DNA of 64,000 nt from Monoplex corrugatus (taxonomy: Eukaryota > Mollusca > Gastropoda > Littorinimorpha > Ranellidae), in assembly GCA_030674185.1 (NCBI GenBank), contig JAPXFY010000015.1, positions 18,070,489 to 18,134,488 on the forward strand. Direction: 5' to 3'. The position numbers and the translations under genes were made by a program. Below, one piece after another: positions 1 to 10,659 of the stretch. The notes under the pieces were generated by a model, which saw nothing but the letters and a program-made list of their open reading frames with translations, was not told where the DNA came from and ran no database searches. Numbering within the stretch: the stretch's first letter is position 1; each line of letters begins with the position of its first letter.

Positions 1-160
1 AGTCTCTTATCACTCACTCACTCACTCACTCACTCACTCACCGTCTGTCTATCTCTGTATGTCTCTGTCTGTCTGTCTTTCACTCTCTCTCTCTCCCCCT
101 CTCTTTCTCTGTCCAGCTCTCCCTCTCACTCCTCCCTGTCTCTCTTCCCTATTTCCCCCC
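1..160. repeat. (CTCA)n and pyrimidine-rich simple repeats
   Basis: A (CTCA)n tract lies at about 11-41, followed by CT/GT-rich low-complexity sequence. No gene is visible. Confidence 0.85.
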
Positions 161-397
161 TTCTCTTGATCCCTCTCAGGGGAGGTAATGCATCTGTGTC
201 CCTCTCTCAGTGTATTGCTCCTATTCGTTCCTTCCTCCATCTCCTAATTTCCTCCCCCTGTCTATCAGTTCGCCCATCAAGACATTTTCCTTTTCCTACC
301 CAGCTCAAGTGTTGCCAAGCAGTATTTCACCTCTTTGCAAATAAAACCTCCTGGAAAATACTTAGCAGTAGAGTTCTTCACTTATGTGCCGCAGACA

Positions 398-628
398 CCA
401 TCATCATCGTCATCGTCATCGTTATCGTTATCGTTGTCGTCGTCGTCATCATCAGCGTCATCGTCGTCGGTCGTCGTTGTCGTCGTTGTCGTCGTCATCG
501 TCGTCGTCATCGTCGTCATCGTCATCACCATCATCATGTCTTTCTTCTTCTTCTTTTTCTTCTTCTCACCCTCTTCTTTTTCATCCTCTTTCTTCTCCTC
601 CTCTTCCTTCTTCTTCTTCTTCTTCAAC
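398..628. repeat. Trinucleotide repeat block (ATC/GTC)n then (TTC)n
   Basis: Interleaved CATCGT triplets run to about 536, then TTC triplets to about 628. Triplet periodicity keeps frames open, producing poly-Ser or poly-Val runs that are not genes. Confidence 0.9.
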
Positions 629-741
629 AGCAGCAGCACACACAACAACAACAACAGCAACTGCTGTATAGTTACTGCAACTACGATATCAGCAACAAGA
701 GAAAGACACATGCACACAGACAGATATTTGACAGATGAACA

Positions 742-742
<1 letters not shown>

Positions 743-820
<78 letters not shown>

Positions 821-945
821 CACACAACACAACCGCGCGCCAAACGCCACACACCCACCCGTTTACGCACGTACACACACGTATACTCACACACAGACAC
901 ACACATCACACACGCACGTACGAATACAATATACACATACACACA
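743..945. repeat. (AC)n microsatellite with degenerate flank
   Basis: Nearly perfect (AC)n to 818, then ACACGT-type decay. The frames over it are His-Thr or Cys-Val artefacts. Confidence 0.95.
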
Positions 946-970
946 GTCTCTCAGTCTTTTGTCTTCTCTC

Positions 971-1020
971 TTTCGTTCGTTCTTGATTTAACGTCTTTTC
1001 ACTATAAGTGATATTCTCTC
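971..1020 (+). repeat. Dispersed 50-bp motif ending in a microsatellite
   Basis: The motif TTTAACGTCTTTTCACTATA recurs at 18203-18240 on the same strand and in reverse complement at 27770-27826. Each copy abuts a simple repeat or another element. The parent element is not recognised. Confidence 0.6.
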
Positions 1021-1344
1021 TCTCCAGCGCACACATGTGCACATAATGTCTTTCTTTCTCTTTCTTTCACTCTCTCGCACAACCACGCGCACGCATGCGC
1101 GCGCATGTACAACCCCCCCCCCCACACACACTGTCTCTTCTTCGTCATTCCTCCCCCCCCCCCCCTGTCCTCCACTGGCAAGTTCCATCCCATCTTTGGC
1201 TGTCTCTTTTTTTTTATGGTCCGCGGAATGCTGTGAAACTAAATCAATGAAAAAAGCGCGGAACGTAATTTAAAGCGGTGTTGTAAGAGATGTTTAGCAG
1301 AGCTCGCCGCGTGATGTTGCAGATTACTCTGAAAGAACTGGGAT

Positions 1345-1880
1345 CCGTTGCAAGGACCAGCATGGACTCAAGATCTGATATCTTGAGTTCAATCCCAGCC
1401 CGCAACATTAATTAACCCTTCGACTCCCGAACGCTATCCACCGACTGCAAAAACCTAACCTTTTGACTCCCTCACTCTTGTCTATCAGCTTCCTGCGGGA
1501 AGCTGAAGGATAGGGTGAAGGAGTCAGAGGGTTAAGCTTTTGCTTTGCCAGCATGGTTGACAATGCAGGATGCTGGTTGACAGTGTGGGAATGAAAGGGT
1601 TAAAAACTGGTCTGTTCGCTGCCTATCTTTAATGTTTCCATCATTCGGGTGGTGCCAGATTAGTGTCTGATAGGTCTCTTCTCCCCTTACCCTATTTCAA
1701 GACCCTGCCAGCGCATAGGGTTTTGTGCAGGCTCGGGTAATCCGTCAGAGAACTGCTGGCGGATTTGGGTGGAGCGCGTATGGAGCTGTCCAAGCGTGGT
1801 TAATCCCTCTTGAAATAACGCCTATGACTCCAAGAAGCATGAACAAAAAACAAAAACAAAAACAAAAACAAAACAAAAAA
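1345..1880 (+). mobile_element. Family D tRNA-derived SINE, interrupted by a TTAA MITE
   Basis: The head has a box-B-like TTGAGTTCAATCCCAGCC near 1382-1400. The body resumes after the insertion with AAACTGGTCTGTTCGCTGCC, followed by a shared GCGGATTTGGGTGGAGCGCG block and an A-rich (CAAAAA)n tail at about 1845-1880. Other copies (47051, 52115, 57455) run through uninterrupted, fixing the insertion at a TTAA. Confidence 0.75.
1412..1603. mobile_element. Family A foldback MITE, TTAA-flanked
   Basis: 184 bp between TTAA at 1412-1415 and TTAA at 1600-1603. It has an inner palindrome with CTTCCTGCGGGAAGC at its centre and outer arms CCCTTCGACTCCC / GAATGAAAGGG. The TTAA target and CCC start fit piggyBac-superfamily non-autonomous elements. 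No transposase is in the window. Confidence 0.75.
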
Positions 1881-1884
1881 CCAA

Positions 1885-1935
1885 CGTGTATTTGATACAA
1901 CAAGACAAGACAGTAAGCATGCTAGCCATATTAGT
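1885..1935 (-). repeat. Family F fragment
   Basis: Matches the ATACAACAAGACAAGACAG end of family F and then diverges. Confidence 0.5.
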
Positions 1936-2040
1936 ATCAAGAAGAGATGCAGTGCACATTTTGTTCCCGTCACCTTACTTGTGGTAGAGAGATTGTGTTC
2001 GAATCTCCTCGCAAATTTGAGGAGAGGAGAATAGGGACTG

Positions 2041-2450
2041 AATGGTTCAGACGTTCGCCTGCCAATAAATAATCTCGAGGTTTCAGGGTTCGTTTACCCG
2101 TAGTGGCCTCGACTTTTATCCTTAGTTTGATCGGAAACTCGAACTGAACGTCTAGTCTTTCGGAAGGGGACGAAAAACGAGTCCAACTCTTGTGCCTTCT
2201 GGCCTGCGTACGCTAAAGATCCCACGGCAGTTGAAAATCGTGAAGAGGAGGGCATTTGCCTGGCTGCCCTGGTATAAAACATTGGAAAGATCGGTTGAAT
2301 TCCTAAGTCCCTCCCCTTGAGAGCCAATTAACCCTGCTTTTCTGAAGTCTTAGTAAAAATAATTGCGCGGCGCTGCACTGTGGCGAAGCAGTCTTAAAGG
2401 GAAAAGCAGCCCGAGTTTCACATGCAAATTCACTGTGACAAAAGAAACGA
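2041..2450 (+). mobile_element. Family G molluscan-type tRNA SINE, near full length
   Basis: tRNA-like head with box-B-like GGGTTCGTTTACCC near 2087-2100, then the block AACGTCTAGTCTTTCGGAAG and GATCCCACGGCAG, and a 3' end with GGCGCTGCACTG...CACTGTGACAAAAGAAA. This order (box B, AGTCTTTCGGA, CCCACGGCA, GGCGCTG) is one I associate with widespread molluscan SINEs. Partial relatives lie at 36555-36700 and 44345-44615. Confidence 0.7.
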
Positions 2451-2754
2451 ATGTGAATGTGAATATGAATATAACTACAAATATGAATATGAATTTTTTT
2501 TTAAAAAACATTTATAATATTTCTTTTCTGTTTCAGAGCCATCAGCAAAGTTGCCTAGAACTGACTCGGAGAATCTACAGAACTTCAGCTGTAAGTGTTG
2601 TCCTTTGAAGTTGTTAAGTACAGAGTAGAGGAGTAATAATGATAGTGTTGACTGCTTGCTGAATGTTGATTACATGCTCAGCACCTCGTCTCACTAGCGC
2701 TTTACAAAAGCTATCAGTACCAGAGGCAGCAAACTCACGTAAAAGATCAACCAA

Positions 2755-2895
2755 AGGACATAACTCTTGAGAGTCACGTAGGAATTATCTCCCATGTTGT
2801 GGAACTTCTCAAATCTAACATAGTTTGCGCTACCCATTCAGCTAGCATAGAAGCAGATACAAAGCACAAAGACCGTAAGCTCAGAACACTCTTTA
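2755..2895. repeat. Dispersed repeat, second copy at 43665-43790
   Basis: Shares GACATAACTCTTGAGAGTCA, TTATCTCCCATGT and CATTCAGCTAGCATAGA in order with 43665-43790. The class is unknown. Confidence 0.7.
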
Positions 2896-3054
2896 AATTG
2901 TATCATAAAAATTCTCCCTGGTTCCCTCTTATTTCTTTGGTATCACGTAAAAGACTTTTCTAGTATGTACTCAACCCAGTTACCTGCCGGCAGTTATCTC
3001 ACTTCAAAATCGGTCTGTAAAGCTAGGAACTTGTAAAACACACACAAAAAATGG

Positions 3055-3135
3055 AATGTGCATTTTATATAACAAAATAAGACAGGCGCAAATTTTCGGC
3101 CAACTAGCCTTTGTCAGGCATGTGCAAAAGACAGT
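3055..3135 (-). repeat. Family F copy
   Basis: GACAGGCGCAAATTTTCGGC then CAACTAGCCTTTGTCAGGC, the reverse complement of the family consensus. Confidence 0.65.
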
Positions 3136-3168
3136 AAAGAGTAAATGCACTGCACTTAGCGCACGCGC

Positions 3169-3198
3169 GCGCACACACACACACACACGCACGCGCGC

Positions 3199-3293
<95 letters not shown>
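3169..3293. repeat. (AC)n microsatellite with CG-alternating patches
   Basis: GCGCGC blocks interrupt the left part and pure (AC)n fills 3203-3292. It abuts a LINE fragment without a spacer. Confidence 0.95.
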
Positions 3294-3295
<2 letters not shown>

Positions 3296-3722
3296 ATGAG
3301 AAACCTAGAAGAAGACCCTGGATTAAAGGTTGGAGGGAAATTGATAAACAACATTCGATATGCAGATGACACCGTGCTAATTGCAGAAAGTGAAAGAGAC
3401 CTACAAAACCTTGTGAATATACTAGAAATAGAAAGCAAAGGTAAGGGGCTTGAACTAAACAGCAGGAAGACTGAAGTCATGGTGATCAGTAAAAAACATG
3501 AAATCCCCTCATGCAAAATAACAGCAAATGGCATAACCTTGACACAGGTTGATAAATTCAAATATCTGGAAACGATCATTTCATCAGACGGCAGATACAC
3601 ATCAGAAATAGCCGGCAGAATCGGCCAAGCCAAAACAGTATTCAAGAAGATGACAAGCATTCTTACCAACAAATGCCTATCAATTAACATCAGGAAGAGA
3701 GTCCTTGATTGTTATATATAAA
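3294..3722 (+). mobile_element. Family E LINE fragment: reverse-transcriptase core
   Basis: One open frame encodes the palm region of a non-LTR reverse transcriptase. It carries the catalytic box IRYADDTVLIAE (YADD at 3359-3370), then LELNSRKTEVMVISKK and the thumb-side stretch QVDKFKYLETIISSDGRYTS. It stops at TAA 3719-3721 within VLDCYI, so fingers, endonuclease and C-terminus are missing. The 5' edge sits directly on (AC)n. The match to RTE/jockey-like molluscan elements is by motif only. It is a dead fragment. Confidence 0.85.
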
Positions 3723-3737
3723 GCCTACCGGATAAGT

Positions 3738-3802
3738 ACTGGCAGAGCTGGGTGGAGCTCATAGTCATGGTTTTGTCCGAATACGATGAATCCCTCTCGA
3801 AA
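3738..3802 (+). mobile_element. Family D 3' segment, diverged
   Basis: GCTGGGTGGAGCTCATAGTC and TTTTGTCCGAATACGATGAA match the same order in the intact copy at 52370-52400. Confidence 0.5.
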
Positions 3803-4082
3803 ATCTTTCTGTCGGTCGTTCCTTAACAAGGTTTAAAATCCTATCACGTGTGATGTATTGTACAAGCATTAGCGTGTAAAGAAAAAGAGTTTTGAAAGAA
3901 GCCTTAGAAGTGTTATGGTCACCTGTTTTGTGGGGCTGAGGCCCCAAAGGAAATAGGTGCGATTACTCTCCTTCTGGAAGAAAGACTGAAAGCTGTTCTA
4001 TTAACCCTTGAACCGCACACTCCAGGGTTGTTCTGATGCAAATGGTGCTCGTTTGTTGTTGGGTACGACTTTGTTGTTTAAT

Positions 4083-4665
4083 TTAACTCTTTGACTCTCG
4101 CACCTTCGTCCACCAGCACCCTGCATTGTCAATCAAACTAGCAAAGCAAAAACTTAACCCCCTTTGTCTCGCTCACTCTATCTACCACCTTCCTGCAGAA
4201 AGCTGGTGGATAGGGTGAGGGAGTCAAAGGGTTAAGTATTTGCAGTTGGTGGATAGGGTGCGGGAGTCAAAGGGTTAAGTTTTTGCAGTTGGTAGATAGG
4301 GTGCGGGAATCTAAGGGTTTAGTTTTTGCTGCTGATGGATAGGGTGCGGGAGTCAAAGGGTTAAGTTTTTGCTGTTGGTGGATGGGGTGCTGGAGTCTAA
4401 GGGTTAAGCTTTTGCTGTTGGTGGATAGGGTGCTGGAGTCAAAGGGTTAAGTTATTGTTGTTGATGGATAGGGTGCTGGAGTCAAGGGGTTAACTTTTTG
4501 CAGTTGGTGAATAGGGTGCGGGAGTCAAAGGGTTAAATTTTTGCTGTTGGTGGATAGGGTGCAGGAGTGTAAGGACTAAGTTTTTGGAGTTGATGGATAG
4601 GGTGTATGATACTAAGGGTTAGGTTTTTGCAGCTGGTGGATAGGGTGCGGGAGTCAAAGGGTTAA
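4083..4665. repeat. Family A element with right arm expanded into a 43-bp tandem array
   Basis: One ordinary left arm plus centre occupies 4083-4231. The right arm unit (TTAAGTTTTTGCAGTTGGTG, then GATAGGGTGCGGGAGTCAAAG) then repeats about ten times at 43-bp spacing (4232, 4275, 4318, 4361 and on) to 4665. Each unit starts at a TTAA or a point variant of it. Confidence 0.85.
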
Positions 4666-4845
4666 GATGGGGTGTGTAGCGTAACCCCATTGGCTTCTTT
4701 CAAAGTGTTATTCTTTCCACGTTTCTTTCCCGCTGTTTCTCTCTGTTGTCTGGTCTGCTTATCTAATCTTGTTACTCTGTGAAGTGTTTCTCTTACGTTT
4801 TCTGTCTTTTTGTTTCTTTTGTTGTTATTGTCTTTGTCTTGTCTT

Positions 4846-4847
<2 letters not shown>

Positions 4848-4935
<88 letters not shown>

Positions 4936-4980
4936 TGTTTTTTTTGTAGTTTTGTGTGTTGTGTGTGTGTGTGTGTGTGT

Positions 4981-5037
<57 letters not shown>

Positions 5038-5081
5038 GTATGTGTGTATTTTGTGTGTGTGTTGTTGTGTTTGTGTGTGTG

Positions 5082-5140
<59 letters not shown>

Positions 5141-5365
5141 ACGCGCGCGCGCGTGTGTATGTATGTATGTATATGTGTATGTTTGTCTCTCTCTCTGTGT
5201 CTGTGCGTGTGTGTACGTGTGAGTGTTGTCTTTCTCTCTCTGTCTCTCTCTCTGTGCGTGCTTGTGTGTGTGTGTGTGTGTTGTGTGTGTGTGCGTTTTT
5301 TTGTGGTGTGTGTGTGTGTGTGTGTTGTGTGGTGCGCGCGCGCAGTGCGTGCGTGCGTGTGTGTA
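4848..5365. repeat. Large compound (TG)n microsatellite
   Basis: Three long pure TG runs are split by TTTTGT and GGGTG interruptions, with CGCGCGCG blocks at 5142-5152 and 5335-5343. Confidence 0.95.
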
Positions 5366-5515
5366 TCAGCCTGTTCACTTGTTTTCGAGAGCACTTTTCT
5401 CTAGGAAGATCGTGATATTTGCAGAGTAACGTTTAAAGCTTTTCGAATTAACAAGGAAACGTTGTGCTGATGTCAAGTTGTTTTATTCGATTAGAATGAC
5501 AGTTAGGAGTCTTTG

Positions 5516-5747
5516 TCTGTCTGTCTGTCTCCTCTCTCTCTGTGTTTCTTTCTCTCTCTCTCTCTCTCTTTCTCTTCTCTCTCTCTCTCTGTCTCTCCTG
5601 TCCCTCTCTATGTCTCTCTCTACCTCTCTCTGTCTCTGTCTGTCTGTCTGTCTCTCTCTCCTCTCTCTTTCATTCTCTCCGTTTTTCTCTCTCTGTGTAT
5701 AGTGTATTTGTATATTTCTGCGAATGTGCTGTTTGTGTGTGTGTATG

Positions 5748-5816
<69 letters not shown>

Positions 5817-5839
5817 GAGGGAGAGATAGAAGATAGATA

Positions 5840-5878
<39 letters not shown>

Positions 5879-5895
5879 AGAGAGTAGAGAGAGAG
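5516..5895. repeat. (CT)n, (GT)n and (GA)n microsatellite cluster
   Basis: CT-rich 5516-5700, (GT)n 5751-5812, (GA)n 5843-5895. No coding signal. Confidence 0.9.
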
Positions 5896-5899
5896 CAAT

Positions 5900-6268
5900 T
5901 ACGTGGGTAGAAAGAGTAACTTCCTGTGGTAGAACTGACAAACTACAGGCAGTCCGACAGTATGACGGTGACCTTTCTCTTTTTAGTCCTCGTAAAAGCA
6001 GAAGGCAACTACAACTATGGAGCTCTATAACAGCAACAACACTTCACTCAAGATTGTTAGGGATTGGGTTGCCACAGTAGAAAGGAGTGGCATGGGGTAT
6101 GGTGGGGGTGGCGGCAGGGGGGGGGTAGGGAGGTGCAGGCGTGGACTCGCTATAGAGATCAGATATATACACCTACAGGGAGCCATGCATACCATCACAG
6201 ACACCTGTATACCTTGATGTTCCCCTCTCTTGAAGATGTCTGTGCATACAAAGAACCCAAGCATCCGT
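5900..6268. other. Non-repetitive spacer
   Basis: No supported gene. A G-rich run occurs at 6099-6130. Short frames here lack domain features. Confidence 0.5.
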
Positions 6269-6775
6269 TTAGTTTCAGTTTCAGTTTCAGTTTTTCAAAA
6301 TGATGTCTCCGCGCTCGGAACGAATTCCATATGTACTAACGTCATAGGTGCCATGTGTGTGGTGATCATGGCACAAGCCTTAAGCCTGCACATAAACCCA
6401 TGAGCTGGCCAGGTCCTGAGGCCCTACCTAGACTATGCTTTACCTAGTCTATATTTCATACTGGAATTTTATCAGCCTACCGCTGGAATAATCTTGGTTA
6501 CATGTAAATGACATGTGTATCTGTGTATCCTACCTTCAAAAAAGGAATATATATATATATAAAGTAAAGATCTGAATCACAACATAACTAGCTATTCTGT
6601 ATAAACTCGTCTCACATGACAAATGCTCAGCCGTCTGTCAACTAGGTGAAGACAATGTTTTCTTAATCATAGATAGGTAAGCAAGCAAGCAAGCAAGCTA
6701 GCAAGCAAGCAAGCAAGCGAGTAAGTGAGTGAGTGAGTGAGTGAGTGAATAAGAAGTAAGTGAGTAGGTGAATAA
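6269..6775 (+). mobile_element. Family C element, copy 1
   Basis: Starts with (AGTTTC)n at 6269-6296, then GTCTCCGCGCTCGGAACGAA, the TGGTGATCATGGCACAAGCC block and CATGAGCTGGCCAGGTCCTG, then CTCGTCTCACATGACAAATG, and ends in a GCAA/GAGT tetranucleotide tract (6672-6770). Copies: 10660, 11458, 22609, 34066, 47371. Confidence 0.7.
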
Positions 6776-6984
6776 ATTCCGTGTGCATACACAATCCAAG
6801 CTGCCATGCACGGCAAGGAGTTACCGCCCGTTGTGCCTTTAGCATTGTAGGGCAGCATCGAAGCTTCTCCGTCTCTCTCTGTTCTGGGCCAGCCTCTGTA
6901 AAGTTTTCCGCAAGTGTGTTTCAGGGTCTTAAGATCTCCTGTTTTTCGTCGTCGGGTGTTCTTGGGTTCTCCGTTCTTACGTCT

Positions 6985-8440
6985 TCCTTCTGGTGTCCAG
7001 TGAAGGGCAGCCCGGGTGGTGTTATCCTGCTGTCTTCCTTCTGGTGTCCAGTGAAGGGCAGCCCGGGTGGTGTTATCCTGCTGTCTTCCTTCTGGTGTCC
7101 AGTGAAGGGCAGTCCGGGTGGTGTTATCCTGCTGTCTTCTTTCTGGTGTCCAGTGAAGGGCAGTCCGGGTGGTGTTATCCTGCTGTCTTCTTTCTGGTGT
7201 CCAGTGAAGGGCAGTCCGGGTGGTGTTATCCTGCTGTCTTCCTTCTGGTGTCCAGTGAAGGACAGCCCGGGTGGTGTTATCCTGCTGTCTTCCTTCTGGT
7301 GTCCAGTGAAGGGCAGTTCCGGGTGATGTTGTCCTGCTGTCTTCCTTCTGGTGTCCAGGGAAGGGCAGTCCGGGTGATGTTATCCTGCTGTCTTCCTTCT
7401 GGTGTCCAGTGAAGAGCAGCCCGGGTGATGTTGTCCTACTGTCTTCCTTCTGGTGTCCAGTGAAGGGCAGTCTGTGTGATGTTGTCCTGCTGTCTTCCTT
7501 CTGGTGTCCCAGTGAAGGGCAGTCCGGTGATGTTATCCTGCTGTCTTCCTTCTGGTGTCCAGTGAAGGGCAGTCCGGGTGATGTTGTCCTACTGTCTTCC
7601 TTCTGGTGTCCAGTGAAGGGCAGTCCGGTGATGTTGTCCTACTGTTTTACTCGGTGTCCACATGAAGCAGTCCGTGACGTTAGCCTCGTCTTCACTAGTG
7701 CTGAAGGCAGTCCGTGTGATTGGGTTGCTCGCTAGCGCATCCTTTGGTGAGTCAGTGAAAGGAGTCTGGTGAGGTTGTCCTGCTTCTCCTATCTGTGTCA
7801 GGAAGGAGTTAGTCCCGGTGCTGTTGTCCTGGCTGTCTCTCCTCTCTGGTTTGGGAAGGCAGTCCGGTATGTTTATCCGCTGCTGTTTCTCTTGTGTCCA
7901 GTTAGTCAGTCCCGGGTGTATTTGTTTCCTTCTACGTCTTCCTTCTGGTGTCCAGTGAAGGGCAGTCTGGTGATGTTATCCTGCTGTCTTCCTTCTGGTG
8001 TCCAGTGAAGGGCAGCCGGGTGATGTTATCCTGCTGTCTTCCTTCTGGTGTCCAGTGAAGGGCAGTCCGGGTGGATGTTGTCCTACTGTCTTCCTTCTGG
8101 TGTCCAGTGAAGGGCATCAGTGTGTTTCCTGCTGTCTTCCTTCTGGTGTCCAGTGAAGGGCAGTCCGGGTGATGTTATCCTGCTGTCTTCCTTCTGGTGT
8201 CCAGTGAAGGGCAGCCGGGTGATGTTTCCTCTGTCTTCCTTCTGGTGTCCAGTGAAGTGGCAGTCCCGGGTGGTGTTTCCTACTGTCTTCCTTCTGGTGT
8301 CCAGTGAAGGGCAGTCCGGGTGACGTTTATCCTGCTGTCTTCCTTCTGGTGTCCAGTGAAGGGCAGTCCGGGTGATGTTTCCTGCTGTCTTCCTTCTGGT
8401 GTCCAGTGAAGGGCAGTCCTGGTGATGTTGTCCTGCTGTC
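6985..8440. repeat. 51-bp minisatellite
   Basis: About 27 units containing CTTCCTTCTGGTGTCCAGTG and AAGGGCAGTCCGGGTG. Units 6990-7320 are exactly 51 bp, so a 17-residue peptide repeat (FWCPVKGSPGGVILLSS) stays open; later units carry indels and 7650-7930 is degenerate. I regard it as non-coding. Confidence 0.9.
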
Positions 8441-8743
8441 ATCAGATGATGTGCCCAGTCCTCCTTCATCGTCTTTCTGTGACGATAGTGTCCTTACTCG
8501 GGTAGACAGAAAGATGGTACCATAACCATGAGGTCATAGGGGAATGAGGTGGTAGAGATCTCAACTTTTCTCGGGGCCAGCATTATGAGGGCGATGCCCA
8601 TCTCCTCTCCCTCGATTCATACTGGGGTAGCTGTGAGGCAAAAAAGAGGGCAAAATTGTTGGTTCGTATATAATAGGAAAATCTGTGCTCGTCAAGAGAC
8701 TTAAAGCAGTAAGTCGCTGTTCTTATTCTGTTGAATATCTCTG
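8441..8743. other. Unassigned sequence between minisatellite and B1
   Basis: No gene or known repeat recognised. Confidence 0.4.
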
Positions 8744-8781
8744 TCTTATGTATATGTACCAGCCCCTTTACTTGTTCAGAA

Positions 8782-9343
8782 TCCCCCCCCCCTCGGGGGC
8801 GCTTTCAGTACAAACAGTATCCCCACCTTCTGGAAATTCTGTGCTAGAAATTTCCTCTTTTCTGTCACTCTCTTTGTTTCTGCCTTGTTTCTGTCATTTC
8901 TTCCTATCATTTTCTGCCTTGCTGGTCCATTCACCTGTATGTGTTCGATAAAGTCTTATGTACTTTTTCTTAGGATTGATAATTGGGTACATGTAGTAAG
9001 TGCATTTTTGGCTTTAGGGAAATGAGTTATGCGAAAGCAATTTTAGTTAATTAAGGCCCGTCTTTATATGCTTTGGTGTCCTTGGATATGTTTAAATTTT
9101 CCTTGGATATGTTTAAATTTGTATTCAGTTTTTTTTTTAACTCCCATGTGTGATAAATTATACGGAGTGGCCGACGCCATGGGCATCTCCCTAGATTATG
9201 TGCACAAATTGCATTGATATGTGTACTTAATGTTCTTTTCTTTTTTTTTTCCTGTTGAAGTTTTGTATGTTTTGAAACGGTTATAGCCCTGGTATGGCTT
9301 ACTTAGTCGGCTGGACTTTAAACAGCAATAACAATAACATCAA
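8782..9343 (+). mobile_element. Family B element, copy 1
   Basis: Runs from a CTCGGGGGCGCTTTCAGTAC start through TTCTGTGCTAGAAATTTCCT, TGCCTTGCTGGTCCATTCAC and GTACTTAATGTTC to a GGCTGGACTTTAAACAGCAA tail with AATAAC repeats. It is flanked by imperfect 38-40 bp direct repeats (8744-8781 and 9344-9383). No coding capacity. Confidence 0.75.
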
Positions 9344-9674
9344 TCTTATGTGTGTGTGTACCAGCCCGTTTACTTGTTCAGAAATTGCCTTTCACTTCTG
9401 AGACCTTAACAGTTCGCTATGGAACACTATAGCTCTGTCCCTCACTTTGAGGTCTACATGTTGTCTGTGTGTCTCGGCTGAGGAGATCTCGCATTCTGGA
9501 GCACACAGAAACCGCAAAGGGCAAATACCTGCACACACGGGTTACAACCGCGGCGTTTTTGTAGGTCTGAGACTGCACGTGCACTGAGTGATGTTGGCAT
9601 CGTTCAAACGAGACAGTGGTCTCCAGAAAGTCCGTGTAGTTGTCAGATTCTCTTCAAGACTTAAGGTTTTTGAA

Positions 9675-10228
9675 GCAGGCTCTATCATCTGCCAAATAAT
9701 TGCTGGCAAATTTGGATGGAACGCGTAGGGCAGGCTGTATGAGTGCCAAATAAATGCTGGCAGATTTGGGTGGAACGCGTATGGAAGGATGTGTGAGTCT
9801 GCCAAATAATTGCTGGCAGATTTAGATGAAACGTATATGGCAGGCTGTATGCGTATGCCAAATAATTGCTGGCAGATCTGGATGAAACGCATATGGCAGG
9901 CGCATTGAATATGCCAAATAATTGCAGGTAGATTCGGATGGAACGCATATGGCAGGCTGTATGCGTATGCCAAATAATTGCTGGCAGATCTGGATGGAAC
10001 GCGTATGTCAGGCTTTGTGAGTCTGCCAAAGAATTGGTGGCAGATTTGGATGAAAAACTTATGGCAGGCTGTATGGGTCTACCAAATAATTGCTGGCAAA
10101 TTTAGATGGTACGCATATGGCAGGCTTTATGAGTTTGCCAAATAATTGCTGGCTGATGTACATGGAACGCGTATGGAATTGACCGAACGCGATAAATCGT
10201 TCTTGAATAAACTCCAAATTCCATCCAT
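9675..10228 (+). repeat. 56-bp tandem array derived from family D SINE
   Basis: The block GCCAAATAATTGCTGGCAGA recurs at 9691, 9745, 9801, 9857, 9913, 9969, 10025, 10081 and about 10137, nearly all 56 bp apart. The unit matches the D body (TGCTGGCGGATTTGGGTGGA, GCGCGTATGG), and the array ends with D's own 3' continuation TGAATAAACTCCAAATTCCA. Confidence 0.85.
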
Positions 10229-10295
10229 TTCTTTGGTATGGCATTCTGGCATTCGCTTTTTTCGGTGGGATACCTTAATTTCTGATCCGTTCAAT

Positions 10296-10494
10296 TTAAC
10301 CCTTTGACTCCCGCACTCTGTCCACCAGCATCCTGCATCGTGAACCATACTAGCAAAGCAAAAGCTTAACCCATTGACTCCCTCACCCTATCCACCTGCT
10401 TCTTACAGGAAGCTGGTGGATAGGGTGAGGGAGCCAAAGGGTTAAGTTTTTGCAGTTGTTGGATGGGATGCGAGTGCGGGAGTTAAAGGGTTAA
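10296..10494. mobile_element. Family A MITE
   Basis: TTAA 10296-10299 and TTAA 10491-10494 bound CCCTTTGACTCCC...AAAGGG arms. A nested inner palindrome CTTCTTACAGGAAGC sits near 10400. Confidence 0.75.
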
Positions 10495-10659
10495 ACAAGA
10501 AAAGAAACCACGGTTTGTTTTTTTTACCTAATCATGTTAACTTTAAAATCCTCTTAAAAAATCCACCCTCTTTTTCAGTACGGGGTTGAAAAAAGAATCC
10601 TCTTAAAACAGTTTTTGTCAGGCGGCAATTCAAGAGAGTCGATACTTATCTGACTGGCT

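Noticed and set aside
1947..2030. tRNA gene around GTGTTCGAATCTCC
   Set aside because: Box-B-like only; no matching acceptor and D arms seen. Probably SINE debris.
3056..3721. Fusion protein of a His-Thr repeat and reverse transcriptase
   Set aside because: The (AC)n tract merely keeps the frame open into a truncated LINE.
4769..5429. Long frames of Cys-Val, His-Thr, Ser-Leu or Arg-Glu over microsatellites here and throughout the window
   Set aside because: They are translations of dinucleotide and tetranucleotide repeats, open on both strands at once, with no unique protein content.
6781..7735. Repeat protein with a 17-residue unit (FWCPVKGSPGGVILLSS)
   Set aside because: The frame shifts repeatedly within the same array and opposite-strand frames are open too; explained by a 51-bp period.
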